This document shows, piece by piece, positions 1 to 12,432 of a stretch of DNA of 64,000 nt. The number at the start of each line of letters is the position of its first letter. The stretch's first letter is position 1. The notes below the pieces were generated by a model. It saw only the letters and a list, made by a program, of their open reading frames with translations. It made no database searches and was not told the origin of the DNA. The translations under genes were made by a program, and so were the position numbers. The stretch covers positions 930,012-994,011 of the forward strand of contig JAVTLE010000004.1 in NCBI GenBank assembly GCA_033439295.1, written 5' to 3'. This DNA is from Deuterostichococcus epilithicus. Taxonomy: Eukaryota; Chlorophyta; Trebouxiophyceae; Prasiolales; Stichococcaceae.

Positions 1-1201
1 GCCTTCGACGTCAAGCGGCAGGAACGCGGCCATCACAACAGCAGCCGTCTCGCAAGCGATCGCAGTAGCTGTGCTGATACCAAGTCTTGGCAGTGGCGTC
101 GGTCGTAGACGCTGAGGTACCTGCGAACGGGCTCAGCTGTCGCGGCCATCCATCAGCTTCGAAAGCTTGCCCTGCCGGCATTTCCGGTGCCTGTTCGCAA
201 CTCATGTATCTTAGACAACCAGCAGCAAGAATATCGTCATGCTCGACGACATTGTTCGCACTTCGACTGTGATTCGCCGATGTCTGGATAGCTGGCTGTG
301 CAGGTGCGGGTGCCGCGCCATGATTGAGGGCTGAGCATGAGGCGACCACCGTGATCACTAGTTGCAGGCCGGCCACCTCGGCGCCATCGTCATGGGCGCC
401 AAGTGCGTTGCTTCTTGCGCAAGCATGCCGACGGCCGGCATATGGTCTGTGTGGCAGCCTCGGCTGTGACCGCATGTAATCTCGGGGCAGGCCTGTGCAT
501 GTGCTAAACTTAACAATGATCGTCTGCGTGACAGGGAGGGCGAGGATGATGAAGCTCGACCGAAGGAGCTCTATAATGATGACGCTGCTGAGAGCGCTGC
601 GTTTCCCAAGGAGGTGCCAAAGGTGAGACGGTCAGCGACACCTGCACTCTGTGAGATGCTACGGTCTGTGCGCTGCTTTCCATGCTCTATTCGCAACTCA
701 CGGCCAATATATGCAACTTCTTGCAGAGCGTGCCGGCCATGGCGCGGGCGGCTGATCGCCTGGTCACCCTCTGCCTGCAGCCGTGAGCACCAATCAGGAT
801 TTGCTGCCGTCCACAGCATCCATGCGCTTGTGCAATAGCCCCTTCTGATACTGCCCACACGTGTGCCAGAGGAACTTTAGCCTGCGTGTTGACTGTGTGC
901 CGTGCTGGCTGCTGCAGGCCTAATTTCCGGGCGCTCAGAGTGGGGGCCTGTGTCACATTCATCTTGGAGGTGCTGGTGAGCAGGCGGAATGCCGAGGATT
1001 TTGCTGGTTTGTCGCACATCTTCACAGGGGGGCAGGCCTGGCCAGCGGCGTAAGCTCGCCTGCAGACAGTGCGGACTCGTGAAACGGCATCCATCCTGTG
1101 GCTGGCTCACCAGATGAACTTCGGACTTCAGTCCCTCGAGACTGTCGACCGGCTGCTGAGTCGGATCGCCATGCGCCGATTGGTGTATCGGATTCCCGCA
1201 G
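1..1201. other. Upstream part of the pyrophosphatase locus, mostly unassigned
   Basis: I cannot assign a gene here with confidence. One segment, 535-622, has the form of an internal exon: it follows a CAG acceptor, reads as an acidic peptide and ends in a consensus donor (AAG|GTGAGA). Its end phase (0) fits the next exon at 1202, so it may be an N-terminal exon of the pyrophosphatase, but acidic N-termini are not typical of that family. No other recognisable coding, RNA or repeat feature was seen. Confidence 0.35.
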
Positions 1202-4200
1202 ATGATGTACAAGATGGAGATGCGGGAGGATTTCACGGGCCAGGGTGGCGCCACATCAGCGTGCGTGGTCGCCTTCTCCACCGGCATCGCGGCGCTGGCG
1301 TTTGCCGACTTCCTGTCCACGGTGAGCGTCGGCTTTCAGTCGCATTCGTTCCGGCTGTTGAGCCTTTTGGCCCGGTGGCGCCAGAGAGCCGCCCTGGCTG
1401 GGCGTGCGGCTCGGCGGGCGCAGCGGCGCGCGGACGGCGCCGGCGGTGCTGGGCGCGTCTGGCGAGTCAGCATGCTGCGAGGATAAGCAGCTCGGCAACC
1501 AGCCTGGCGGCAATGGTGCCACTCCTCAGCGGCACGCGCAGCGCCCTGTGTGCCGGCGGCTCCTGTCCCAGGCACGATGAGCGGCCTTAGCGCCGCGTCG
1601 CGCCCCAAGCCGTCGGCCCCCAACGGATCCCTGCGCAAGCTTGAAGGGGCGGCTGCGCGGGGCCGCATGCGCAAGAGCAAGCTGCCCACCAATGCTGCAC
1701 TGCGCTCTCATCGGCGGCAGTCGAATGTCGGTCAAGCCAACCGCGCTATCCGTCGCCGCACAGACAGAGGATGTGCTGCTACGGAACAACTGCGCATAGG
1801 CGCCAGTCGACAGCTGTTCTAGCTGTTCTACCCTGCACTTTGTCATACGCAGAGGGTTCATGGCAGCCGTGCTTCACATGTGCGCGGGCGCCATTGCGGA
1901 GACAACATAAGAAAGAAGGAGCGGCCGCACTCCTGCGAGGGTTCTTGTGCATGCAGCCAATCGTAACAAGTGTTGCTCATTGCCGCCGCGCAGAGGGTGC
2001 AGGCGCAGCCGCGGGGGAATGTGCGCATGGGCGTCATCGCGGATGCCATCCAGGAAGGCGCCATCGCCTTCCTGCGGGCAGAGTACACCTGGCTGGCCTA
2101 CTTCGTGGCTGCCGCGGCGTTGGCGCTGGCTCTTGTCATGCGGGTGAGTGTGCTTCCCGGCCCATCGAGGGCGGTCCTGGCAGTCGGCTGCGCTTTGGCG
2201 GAGGCGGCTGGCGAGCAGGGCGGGGCGTGGGGCCGGGGCGGAAGGCCGGACGCCGCCGTTGCTGCTGTGTCTGACGCTGTGTTTCACCTGACATCAGAAC
2301 TGCTCAGTCGGTGCCTGCACGCTGTGCGAAACCCAGCTGGACGGTGGGGCTCTTGGTGACTTGCCATTTGAGCAGGCAGCATCCGCGGCAGGCGCTGGCG
2401 GGCTGGCTGGAGTGCAACTCCAGTGTGTCTTCAGAACCAGGTCAAGTCTGCATGGCATGGCGGAGTGCCGTTGGGCTGCAACCTGGCCGCCTCCCGCTGC
2501 GCAGGAGCTGGGGACGCCTGCATCTTTCATCGCAGGTGCGGGCACGTCGGCTGCCACAGGGTGGCTGGGCATGATGATCGCAGTGCGCGGCAACGTGCGG
2601 TGCGCCAATGCGGCGGTGCAGGGCCTCAACCCTGCGCTGCGCGTGGCATTCGACACAGGTGAGAGCGGCAGAGCCTTCTGCACAGCCGGATCATGCGAAC
2701 GGAACAAGGCAGTCGAGGGCACCGGCTTGCTGCACAGCCTGCACAGGTGGCCACGCTGGCGCCACATGTGCCCAATCTGGTTATCAAAACTGCTGTCGCT
2801 CATCATGCGAGGCGCACTGGCGCTGCATGGCCGGTGGCTAGCCACATTGGCCGGATGGCACCAAGCCCCCCAGCGGCTGCAGCAAGCCACAGCGGCGGGG
2901 CTGGCGGACCTGTCCCAGCCTGGCATGGCGCCCCCTGTTACTTCTTCGACCCTCATTGCTGTCGCCTACCGCAGGCACGGTGATGAGTATGCAGGTGGTA
3001 GGCCCCTCATCGACCCGTCGGGCGTGCTGCCAGTCTGGCAACCCCTGTCCCAGCGCTGACGCTGCACATTCTTCTAGTAAGCAGACTTTCGTGCACCCTC
3101 CTTCTCCCGCAGGCACAGTCATGGGCATGCTGGTGGTGGGCCTGGGCCTGATCGGCCTGTCGGGCGTGCTGGCGCTGCTGATGCACAGCGGGCTGGACGC
3201 GGTCGACTCCCTGCGCCGGCTGGCGGGCTTTGGGTTCGGCGCCTCCAGCATCGCGCTGTTCGCGCGCGTCGGCGGCGGCATCTACACCAAAGCCGCGGAC
3301 GTCGGCGCAGACCTCGTCGGCAAGGTGCAGAATGGACAAAAACACACGAGGAAATCAAACCGTATGTGTGCACGCATCGGCGGCGGAACCCGCCATGAAA
3401 GCAGCGGGCCGCATTGGCAAGGTGCGGCAAGGTGCGGCGTTCAGAATGTGCCTCGCATTGCGAGTCTGCATGATCTCGCAGCAGTGGCTGTGATGCCTGC
3501 AGCACAAGCTGCCGCGCAGCGGCGGCGCCTAAACCCTAAATAGCGGCGCGCCCCCCTGCACCAGCGCAGCTCGAGGCAGTGGTGCAGCCTGGCACGCCGG
3601 GGAGGGGTTGCCTGGAAGTTTGGTGCTAGCTTCTTTTGTTTGTTGGCGTTTGTTTAGCTGGACGAAAGGGTCACAAGGGTCCGAGGCGGCGATGCCGCTG
3701 TCGCGCTGGCCAGACCGGAACAAGGGACCCACACCAGCGAATCGCCATGAACGTCTGCCTGCAGAAACAGGCACCCTTGTTCTTACCTAATGCGTCCCAG
3801 GTGGAGGCGACCACTCTGGAGGACGCACCCCGCAACCTGGCAGGTCAATCGGCAGGGCCTTCTTTGGACTGCAGTGGACTTCTCGCACCACTCGCCTGGC
3901 GGGTTGCCATGATGAATTTTTCTTTCAATTTGAAGAATAGCAACAGCTTCTAGAATCCTTCAATCAAGAATGCTTTTTCTTATTGTTTGTTGTCAGGTGG
4001 AGGCGGGCATCCCAGAGGACGACCCGCGAAACCCGGCAGTCATCGCGGACTGCGTCGGCGACAATGTGGGCGACGTCGCCGGCATGGGCGCGGACCTCTT
4101 CGAGTCCTACGTCGGCTCCATCATCGCCGCCGCCACACTGGGGTGCGCCTTTAGGGTTTGGGTGGTGACGCCCCTGGGGTGACGTGACGGCAGCTCGGCC

Positions 4201-7200
4201 GCTTCGCGCGGCCGCCTCGCGCCGCCTCTGTGCAGTGGTTTCCATCTGACTGCACCCGGCTGCCGTCATTAGCGCAGTTGCACGGCGAAAGCGGCACCAG
4301 TGACGCGACGGCGGCTGAGCCGCAATGTGCTGGGTCATGGCAGGAGGGGTCCTCCACTGCAGGAATGTCTGTGCGGCACCCTGATCTGGCCATTGTGCTC
4401 CGTAGTCCTAGTTGGAGATGCTGGGGCACATCTTCATGCAAGGCAGCTCAGAGCTGCGAGTTCCCCTGCACAGCTGCGCCCTGCCCTCCAGCGCACGAAG
4501 ACAGGCTTGCAGCCCACCACGTGCAAGGCTGGCCTCTGCGAGCCCAGCGATCCTGCCTCGGCCCCCGCCCCGCAGCAGGCTGACGCCGACCGCTCACCGC
4601 ACCCTGCAGGATGGCGGAGCACGGGCAGCCGGGGCTGGCGCTGCCGCTTCACATCGCGGGCGCGGGAGTGGCGGCGGCGATCGTCGGCTCGCTGTTCGTG
4701 CGCACGCACGAGGGCGCCTCCCAGGCCGATCTGCTGCAGGCAAGTTGCAGGAGGGAACACAAACATCCACAGCCACAAGACGCTGGTTGCCCTGATGCTC
4801 AGACGTAAACAACTTTTCCGCACACACCGCCGGCTGCTGTTGCTGAACTGACGGCGAGGTGGGGCAGTTGACGTCCTGAGGGCGGTCTCGGCACGTCCGT
4901 GCGTGCAGCCTCTGCCACTGGTGCTTGAGAGTGCGTGAACACCGTTGTCCGACCCGGGGCGGACTTGACATACCACATGGTAGGTTGCATTTCCTGAAGC
5001 AGGCGCTCAGGACCAGGACTGGCACCACCAGCGTCATCCTGTTGCGACTCGTCTGCGACTGAACAGGCCGCAAACCGCAGGCGGCATCTGGTACTGAACC
5101 GCCTGCTGCTATGACGCAGGCGCTCAGGACAGGGACCAGCATCGCCAGCGTCGTCCTGGTGCTGGCGGCGGGTCTCATTATCCCCAACATGGGCTTCCGT
5201 GCGCCACTGGCGCTCTTCAGCTGCGTCTTCATCGGTGCGCGCCGGCTGCCACACACAGTCGATCGACTGTCCGTCAATGATCCCAGCATTGAAGCAAGCC
5301 TACGGCCGTTCACAGCCCAAGTCCATTTCGCCGTAGCGCGCGACAATCGAGTCCGATTCTATGACGAAGGTGGTGGCATGAGCATTCTAGTTAATGGCTC
5401 AGGCAACATTGTGGCTGGGTGGCAGGCTGGCTGGCTACAGCCTGAGATTGGAGGTCCTCATTAGGATGGCCACAGAGTTCGTGACCCTGTCCATAACCGA
5501 AATATTGCCCTGTATGATGTGCAGGCCTCGCTACGGGAAGCCTCATAGGGACAGCCACAGAGTATTGGACCAGCTCAGCATTCTCACCGGTGCGAGGTAT
5601 TGCAGCCGCCGCCGAGACCGGCCCCGCCACAGTCCTCATCAGGTGTGCGCCTGATGAAACTGCCAGCGCCGCCCCCTCCTTCCTGTCGTCCTCCAACGCT
5701 TCGGCAGGAGCCTGGAAAGCGAGCCTTGTGACTGTAAGCTAAGCCTTCGCTGCGGTGCCCGTCGCTGGCCCCAGATTGCTGGCCCAGATCGCTGACCCCA
5801 GGGTGCCAGTGTCCACACGCGGTCTGAGGGTCACCAGGTCAGCGAGCGGTACTTCAGGTTTGCAGGCATGAGCATGGTGTGTGCGCCTGCGCGGCAGGGG
5901 CCTGGCGGTGGGCATGTTTTCCACGCTGCCGACGATCGCGCTGATAGTTGCGGCCATCTGTGCGGCGCTGCGGCTGGGCGGCATGTACGGCGTCGCTCTG
6001 GCATCCGTCGGCATGCTGTCCACGCTGGGCGTGACGCTGGCGACCGATGCCTACGGCCCAGTGGTGGACAACGCCGGCGGCATCGCAGAGATGGCAGACA
6101 TGCCGCCGGAGGTGGGGGCCTGCTGATCTGGCTGCCAATCGTGACGCTTTCAGCAGGTGGTCGCCCCGCGCTGTGCTGGGCATGGAGCGCGGCACAGGCG
6201 TCCACGCCACACCCAGAGTCGGCGATTGCTGGAGCTGGGAGAGCTGGAGAGCTGCAAGTGCTATCTTTAATGCTGAAGCGCACATGCACGCAGCAGTGCG
6301 TAGCCATGGTGCAGCATGTGGCGGCCGCATCTGCTGTTGTCAGACTGGGTGGTTCCGTTTTCGTTTTATTCTTGAAGACTGTCTGTGTCTCGTTGAAAGA
6401 TGTCGAGCACAGCAAGCCGACTTGCAAAGGAGGTGAAAGCCAAACTTCGCACTGGCCAGCCTCACTCAGGCTGCCGAGGGCTTCAAATCATCAACATCGC
6501 GTCACAAGCTCGATGCTGTGCACAGGTGCGGCAGCGGACAGACGCGCTGGACGCGCTGGGCAATACCACGGCCGCCACTGGCAAGGGTTTTGCCATCGGC
6601 AGCGCGGTGCTGACGGCGCTGGCCCTGCTGTCGGCCTTCCAGCGGGAAGTCATCGCCGGCGGCGCCGGCGCCCTGCACGCCGACATCATTGCCGACGCAG
6701 CGGTGAGCGGGCCGCCGCAGCGTATTTCCTTTTGCTGTCTGCTGCGGTAGAGCTGTGATATACTTTTAGACCCTGAGCGTTGACATCGTCGCCGATGCGG
6801 CGGTGGGCCCGCCAGTGGGCGGACCTAGGTGTTCGAGCGTGTGTGTCCTGTGAGCGCCGCAGTCGTCGCTGCAGAGGCCGCGTCGGGGGGAGGGGCGCGG
6901 GGGGGCACAGCCGGGAATCCTGCCCTGTGCCATCCTCGGTCAGTGGTCGATTACCCTGGTGTTGTGGCCGGGTTCTTGACAAAATGCGTCTGTGCAGGTG
7001 ATGCCGGGCCTGCTGCTGGGCGGGGTGCTGCCGTTTGTGTTTTGCGGCTTCACCATGCTGGCCGTCGGCAAGGCCGCCTCGGCGGTCATCCAGGAGGTGC
7101 GAGACTTTAATGATGGAGTAGAGTGGATGTGTATTCCGGAACTCGCCAATATTGACAGGGATAAACAACACATCCAGGAGGTGCGGCGCAGCGCATAGCC

Positions 7201-8400
7201 GAGATGCCGGACGCTTGGCATTGACAGCAGGGCAAGCACTGCCTGATGCTTGCACGAGGCGGTAGGTTGCGTGTGGCAGGCGGCAGGCACCCTTCACTGA
7301 TGGCCTGTTTGTCCACGGCATGCATGTTCAAACCGCATCATGCTGTCTCGCACCACCGGACCCTATGTATGTGGGAAGTGTACGAGTCAAGCTGACGTCT
7401 GCACACACTGATGCGCAGGTGCGGCGGCAGTTCGACCTGGGGCTCCTGGACGCGGACAGCAGCCTCAAGCCGGACTACAAGCGCTGCGTGGCGCTCGTCA
7501 CCGCCGCCAGCCTGCGCCAGATGGTCGTGCCGGTGCGCACCAGCAACCGGCCTGGACATTCATGTATGATGCGTCGCAAGCCGCGGCTGGCCTGTGACTC
7601 CATGGCCAGCAGGAAGATGCTCCGTGTGCTCCGTCTGTGGCGCCGGCCGCCGTGTGCTGTGCCTGCCAGCGGTCCACGCTTGAGAATTTGGGCCACNGCC
7701 CCCCCCGNGTTAGTGCGCTCATCAAGGATGTGTGCGTCGTCGTCCGTAGGGCCTGCTGGCGGTGGCCACCCCGCTGGCGGTGGGCTTCCTCGGCGGCGCC
7801 TCCGCGCTGGCGGGCATGCTGACGGGCGCCATCGTCTCCGGCAGCCTGCTGGGCCTCATGATGGCCAACGCCGGCGGCGCCTGGGACAACACGAAGAAGT
7901 ACATCGAGGCAGGCGCCCACGGCGGCAAGGGCTCTCGCTGCCACCGGGTGCGAGCTTTCCCCGAGCTGTTCTGGAGCAGTTTTGAGCACTGTCCCGCCCT
8001 GTTTTCAGCCTCGAACGTCAGCTTGAGGCCCGACAGGAGTTGCTGGGAGAGTGGCGGGTCTGTGAAAATATTGATGTGCGGCATGGGCGGCCGTCTGAGC
8101 ACGTGCACGTGACGTTTGGGAGTGGCTTTGCAGGCGGCTGTCGTGGGCGACACGGTGGGTGACCCCTTCAAGGACACCGCTGGCCCCGCTGTCAACATCT
8201 TGATCAAGGTGTGATGCCCGCTGCGAAACACCCTTCAATTTTTTTAAACGGCCCTTTATGAAGGCTGCTCAACAGGTACAGTGAGCGTTGCAGAGGCGTC
8301 TTGCAAGTCGTGCCAGCAATAGATGGTGGTAACACGTCGATTTATCGTGCAGGCCTGCGCCGTGCTGGCGCTCATCTGTGCGCCGTACATCGGGCCATAG
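1202..8400 (+). CDS. K+-dependent, bacterial-like membrane-bound pyrophosphatase (ion-pumping)
   Basis: Integral membrane pyrophosphatase that couples PPi hydrolysis to H+ and/or Na+ transport, expected on vacuolar or acidocalcisome membranes. Fifteen exons join in phase to about 689 codons: 1202-1321, 1994-2143, 2505-2658, 3113-3324, 3997-4142, 4610-4739, 5120-5234, 5525-5642, 5898-6111, 6526-6702, 6998-7096, 7419-7532, 7750-7947, 8134-8208, 8353-8400. Diagnostic motifs are [14 protein letters not shown] and [12 protein letters not shown] (PPi/Mg site), [26 protein letters not shown] and [14 protein letters not shown]. The length matches bacterial enzymes. Ala and Gly in GNTTAATG are the residues of K+-dependent enzymes (K+-independent ones have Lys and Thr there). 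The TM6 sequence [10 protein letters not shown] is closer to bacterial K+-dependent enzymes than to plant AVP1. One intron (after 4739) uses a GC donor. Introns carry several degraded exon-edge copies. Identity is firm; the first exon and the ion specificity are not. Confidence 0.93.
2971..3031 (+). repeat. Degraded copy of the 5' edge of exon 3113-3324
   Basis: Starts with the same CGCAGGCAC acceptor context as the real exon about 140 bp downstream and tracks it for about 60 bp, including CGGGCGTGCTG, with scattered substitutions. Same strand and order as the real exon. Confidence 0.8.
3530..3541. repeat. Telomere-like CCCTAAA motif in an intron
   Basis: CTAAACCCTAAA, about one and a half units of the plant/Chlorella-type telomere heptamer, inside the pyrophosphatase intron 3325-3996. 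Confidence 0.6.
3797..3846 (+). repeat. Degraded copy of the 5' edge of exon 3997-4142
   Basis: Begins CAGGTGGAGGCG exactly like the real acceptor-exon junction at 3994-4005. It then encodes [15 protein letters not shown] where the real exon encodes [15 protein letters not shown]. The catalytic Asp pair is lost, so this is a decayed copy and not an alternative exon. Confidence 0.85.
4146..4162. repeat. Telomere-like TTTAGGG motif just after a donor site
   Basis: CTTTAGGGTTTGGG begins within a few bases of the donor at 4143 in the pyrophosph­atase gene. Confidence 0.5.
4998..5043 (+). repeat. Degraded copy of the 5' edge of exon 5120-5234
   Basis: GCAGGCGCTCAGGAC is shared with the real junction at 5117-5131 and similarity continues for about 45 bp (CACCAGCGTCATCCTG versus CGCCAGCGTCGTCCTG). 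It sits upstream of the real exon in the same orientation. Confidence 0.85.
5423..5490 (+). repeat. Degraded copy of the 5' edge of exon 5525-5642
   Basis: Contains GGCCACAGAGTTCGTGACC where the real exon has AGCCACAGAGTATTGGACC, preceded by a similar CCTCATTAGG/CCTCATAGGG stretch and a GCAGG start. The copy lies about 100 bp upstream of the real exon. Confidence 0.75.
6778..6815 (+). repeat. Degraded copy of the 3' edge and donor of exon 6526-6702
   Basis: Encodes VDIVADAAV followed by a GT, matching ADIIADAAV and the donor at 6703 about 105 bp upstream. Here the copy is downstream of the real exon and repeats its donor side. Confidence 0.75.
7166..7190 (+). repeat. Short copy of the 3' edge and donor of exon 6998-7096
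   Basis: CATCCAGGAGGTGCG recurs exactly about 84 bp after the real exon end and donor at 7087-7101. It is short, so it is supported mainly by the pattern at neighbouring exons. Confidence 0.55.
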
Positions 8401-8750
8401 GAAGCTGGCTGCGAGGGGAGGGACTCTTCCTGTGCCGTTGAGGACGGCTTATCCCGACCTCTTGTTCCACGATGATTGCTGCATAAATTCGAATGTCATG
8501 GACTTGGGCTGTGGACGAACAAAGATTTGGTGTTGGGAACAACAAAAATTCTGGCCGGTCCCTCCTGCAGCAGACACGGGAGTCCGAAAATTTCTCGGAA
8601 GACTCCGTTGAGCCGGCCGGCAGTTGTGCATGAGTTGCAAGCGTTGCTCAGAAGGCTTTCGCGTTTGTGCATTGGATCCATAGCACGATCAGCAACGACT
8701 GATAGCAGAGCTTCCCGGTGCACCACAGCAACCTCACGCACACAGGAGCG
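8401..8750. other. Intergenic: 3' end of pyrophosphatase and promoter of EF-hand gene
   Basis: No coding signal. It should hold the 3' UTR of the upstream gene and the promoter of the next gene in the same orientation. No TATA box or strong polyadenylation signal is obvious. Confidence 0.5.
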
Positions 8751-11700
8751 ATGCAGGCGATCGCAGCAAATGGCATGCATGCGGCGTCGGGAAGGGCCGG
8801 AGTCCAGAAGTTGCTGCCTCAGATGCGCAGTATCTCGCCATCAGGCCTGGCTGGCACGCCGCTGATCATGCAGCCTGTCGGCAGGCGCACAGCGAGCCGC
8901 ATTCGCAAACCCGTGTGTGTCAACGCGCAGCAGCGCCCGTCTCAAAAGGTGAGCATGAGTGGTTATAGAATCAACAGTATGACGGGCTTACAGCACGTTC
9001 CTCGCCCGGATTTGATTTCGGAGTAGGTCCTGCGGGATGAGCAATTCATGGTGGCAATGTCCGAATCTCTGCACTCGAGAGATTGATGAACAAGCAGACT
9101 TTGAAAACTCGCTGCTTTATGCTGGATTCTTACTTCATGAGAACCCGCTGTCATTGCTGCACTGGGGCTGCCGCTGCCCGGAACTGACATGGCGCAGCAG
9201 GTCACAGATGGAATCCTGGACGGTGGCTGAGGCGTGATTGTAGCAAGTATTGCATCAAAATCAATTACATCGGCTGCTGTAAACACAGTGCCAGCGTGAT
9301 GTAGATCAGGGACGATGCGCCGATCGCGCCGCTGTGCGCACGCTGCATATGATTGGCAGCAACAGTGAGCGACATCCTTGTCAATTGGATGCACTGCGGT
9401 GTCTGAAGGATTTATCGGGCTCTGTCCGACAGGACAAGGCGCAGGAATCGGGCAGCAACAATCGCGGTGGCGGCGGCCGCGGCAATGGCGGTTGCGACAA
9501 TGATGGCGGCATGGACGCTGACCTGGCACAGCGCGCCGCGCAGAAGTGGCAGGCGGCTGGCGGCGCAGCCGCCGACGAGAAGTCCCTGCGCCGTGTGCTG
9601 CGCCGCCGGTGCGCATGCAGAAACTGAAATGTTGAGTTGATGATGTAGCTCCCTGCAGCGTCAGGGAATAAGACCGCATGCTGCTCATCAGGTGCCCTGA
9701 AGTTGTAGCTCGCTTCCAAACTCATAAGACTGTGCAGGACGACATTGCACGCAGAGAGGCCTGATGCGATCGCGGCAATTCTGGATGATTTAATTTGCAC
9801 ATCTCAGCCGCAACTGGACAGACCGCCCACTGCAGGTCGCTGGCCGCCGCCTTTGGCATGCTGCTGCAAACGGTTTTGGACCTGGGCGCCGCCTGGGGCG
9901 GCTACACGTGAGTGGAGCACTCGCTTCGTCGAAGACACAAGTGCATGCATGATTCTGAAGCGGCTGCAGATGCCTCTTCGTGGCTGCCTCGATTTGCGGC
10001 ATTGCATTGCCGGCACGTTCACACGAGGACTGCTGCTGCTCTGCTTTCGGCAATCTGAATCTGAGACTCCTTCGGGCAGGCACAGTCCACCATGGCCGTT
10101 CACTATTTTAACCCTCGGCAACCTTAGCTTGAAAATTCGAAGCATGCATGATGGCCATGGTTCGAGGGGCGTGCATTCGGTTGCAGGCTGTCGGCATTCC
10201 TGACGCTGGCACCGGGTGTGCCATACCACAACTTTCTGTCCTTCGCAGCGGCTTTCGTGGGCTCATACTACTTGATAGGTGCGCAAGCTTTCACCAACCC
10301 AGGCAAGGGCACAGGATAGATCCAGCTGGCTGCATTGCCTAGTTTATGGCACTACTTGCTGCTCCCTTGCCATGATGTAGCATGCAGCCAATGCAGAAGT
10401 AGCATTTTCACGTGGGGAGTTGGAACAGCCTTGCTGGTTGTGTACCCTCTGTTGGCTTGCAAGCTCAACCAGATCATGTCGTGTTTCCATACCCTGCAGG
10501 CGCCATATTCGACACCTTCACGCTGGTGTCCATCATCATCGCGGCCTTCCGCTTCAAGGCGCGTTTGCCACTACCCACTGGAACCGCCTGATGCGGCACC
10601 GCCTGCGCAGCGTCTGCATCCAAAGAGAGGCTCTGTCATCGTATCAATGCTTGCAGCAGGCAATAGAGGTCGGCCGTGTGGATTGCGTCAGTAGGAAACC
10701 TGACGCTGGTTTCCACGCTCCTGACAGCGCCGCTGGCCGATGCTGATGCTGCCGACCAATCATTCCACAGGGACAGACGTGCATTGCGCGCCCGTATTGC
10801 AGGTGCACTCGGCGGCGCTGCTGCAGGCCACCAAGCAGAACGCGGGCGAGGCTGGGCTTGACATCGTCAACAAGGCCGGGACGGCTGTGGCTGCAGGCCG
10901 CGCCCACTCGTCGCTAGCCAACATCAACGACATGCTGCAGGTCACTTGCCATATATATGGCGTGTTCGAGCTCCTGCTTGGCCATCGAATCAAGCGTCTT
11001 GCTAGACCGGCTGGAAGGTTTGATTGAGAAACTGAGCACCTCTGCAGCCCCCAGCCCGAGGCTTTGTGGCAGTTGCATGACCGGTGAATAGCACTGGCAT
11101 GCCTCTGCACTGCGAGCCTGCTGGAGCCTGAATGTGCAAGCCTGAGCACTTCGGCTAGGCGCCCCTGGGCGACGCAGGCTGAGGGCGGCACCCTGTGGCT
11201 TGTATTTGCGGCCTTTCGTGACCATCGCGATGGCACTGCAGTCCAGCTAGATGGACCCTGTTGTATATTATACCTGGCGCCTCTGAGGGACTGAAATTAC
11301 CCTATCTGGGCAGCGCAGGACGAGGGCGCCAGCCTGGGCGGGCGCGAGGGATTGGGCGCCTACCTGGCGGCAAAGAACGCTGCGGAGCTGCGCCGCGCAC
11401 GCGCCGGCGACGGCGGCGGCGCCAGCGGCAGCATCGGCGGCCGCGACGCCTTCGACGGCCTGGTCGACCTGTTCTTCAAGTGCGCATCTCCGCAAATTTG
11501 GGAGCTGCACCGGTGCTTGAAGCCGTTCTTCTGTTGGCAGCCGCGTTGCTGCTGATAGAATCCTCAGTAGGCGACGATTCTGCTGCATCCCAGTGCATCC
11601 AAGCGCAGAATCCTGAAGTGCACGCCACGCCATTCGCTGGCAGCTTCTGGCCTGTCCATTCGCTGGGGTGCCATTCGCCAGATCAGGACGACTCATAAGC

Positions 11701-12432
11701 TGGCGAGCTTGTGCCGCCGCGAACCTGCCCGCTTTCCCCAGTGCAGGGCGGCCGTGGGCGGCGACGCAGGTCTGGACTTTGACCATGTGCGGGACCTGGT
11801 CGGCCAGCTGAGCGATGCCCGCGGGCGCAATGTGTCTGAGCCACGCGTGCGCCAGGCCTTCGATGCCGTCGATGGCGACGAGGACGGGTGACCCCTGTGA
11901 TGTCTGACACCATCTTCAGTGTATGCCTCGTTCTGAAGAGTCAAGCAGGACTCCTCCACAGTGGAAGTGAAGGACGCAGCATTTCTGCATCAAGCCATAT
12001 TAGAAATGCGCCCAGAGGTGCGGTCGCTGCTGCGCTCCTGAGTTGAGTGTCTGGCATCGTGAAAATTGCCGATTGGGTGCAGTGCTGGCCTTTCGACCAT
12101 GCTGCAGCATGTCGTCGATATCAGGAATGCTTTGCTGGCCGCGCCTGTCGAAGGCCGTCCATGGCAATAAATGCCATGTATTACAGGCCTCCGTCAAGAT
12201 TTTGAAACAGCTGTATGTCATCGAAACATATTGCACCCTGATTGCGTCAGAGGATGCCTGACCGCTCCTGTGTTTCACGGCGGCATGGCCGCTTGCAAGC
12301 CTCACAATGAGCGCGGTGTCACAGGTCATGCTGTGCGCTCATGCCTTCCGTTGATACTTATTTCAGCCCCTTCTCTGCTGCAGGTTCATCGACCTGGGCG
12401 AGTTCGTGGAGCTGTACAAGACGGTGTGCTAA
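8751..12432 (+). CDS. Plastid-targeted-looking membrane protein with C-terminal EF-hand (unrecognised family)
   Basis: Nine exons give about 361 codons in phase: 8751-8948, 9433-9608, 9836-9907, 10187-10278, 10500-10558, 10803-10940, 11319-11479, 11747-11887, 12384-12432. The first ~66 residues are rich in Ser, Arg, Ala and Gln with few acids, as in chloroplast transit peptides. A Gly/Asn-rich stretch follows, then about 70 mostly hydrophobic residues (exons 3-5) that look like two to three membrane segments, then a soluble Ala/Gly-rich part. The C-terminus holds one canonical EF-hand loop, DGDEDGFIDLGE, with Asp at 1, 3 and 5, Gly at 6 and Glu at 12; an intron splits it after DGDEDG. A Ca2+-sensing role in a plastid membrane is inferred from this architecture only. 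One donor (10559) is GC. The gene ends 17 residues after the EF-loop glycine, so no second EF-hand follows. Confidence 0.75.

Noticed and set aside
10690-10745. Possible echo of EF-hand exon 10500-10558
   Set aside because: Only ACGCTGGTnTCCA is shared and similarity fades at once, too little in GC-rich sequence.
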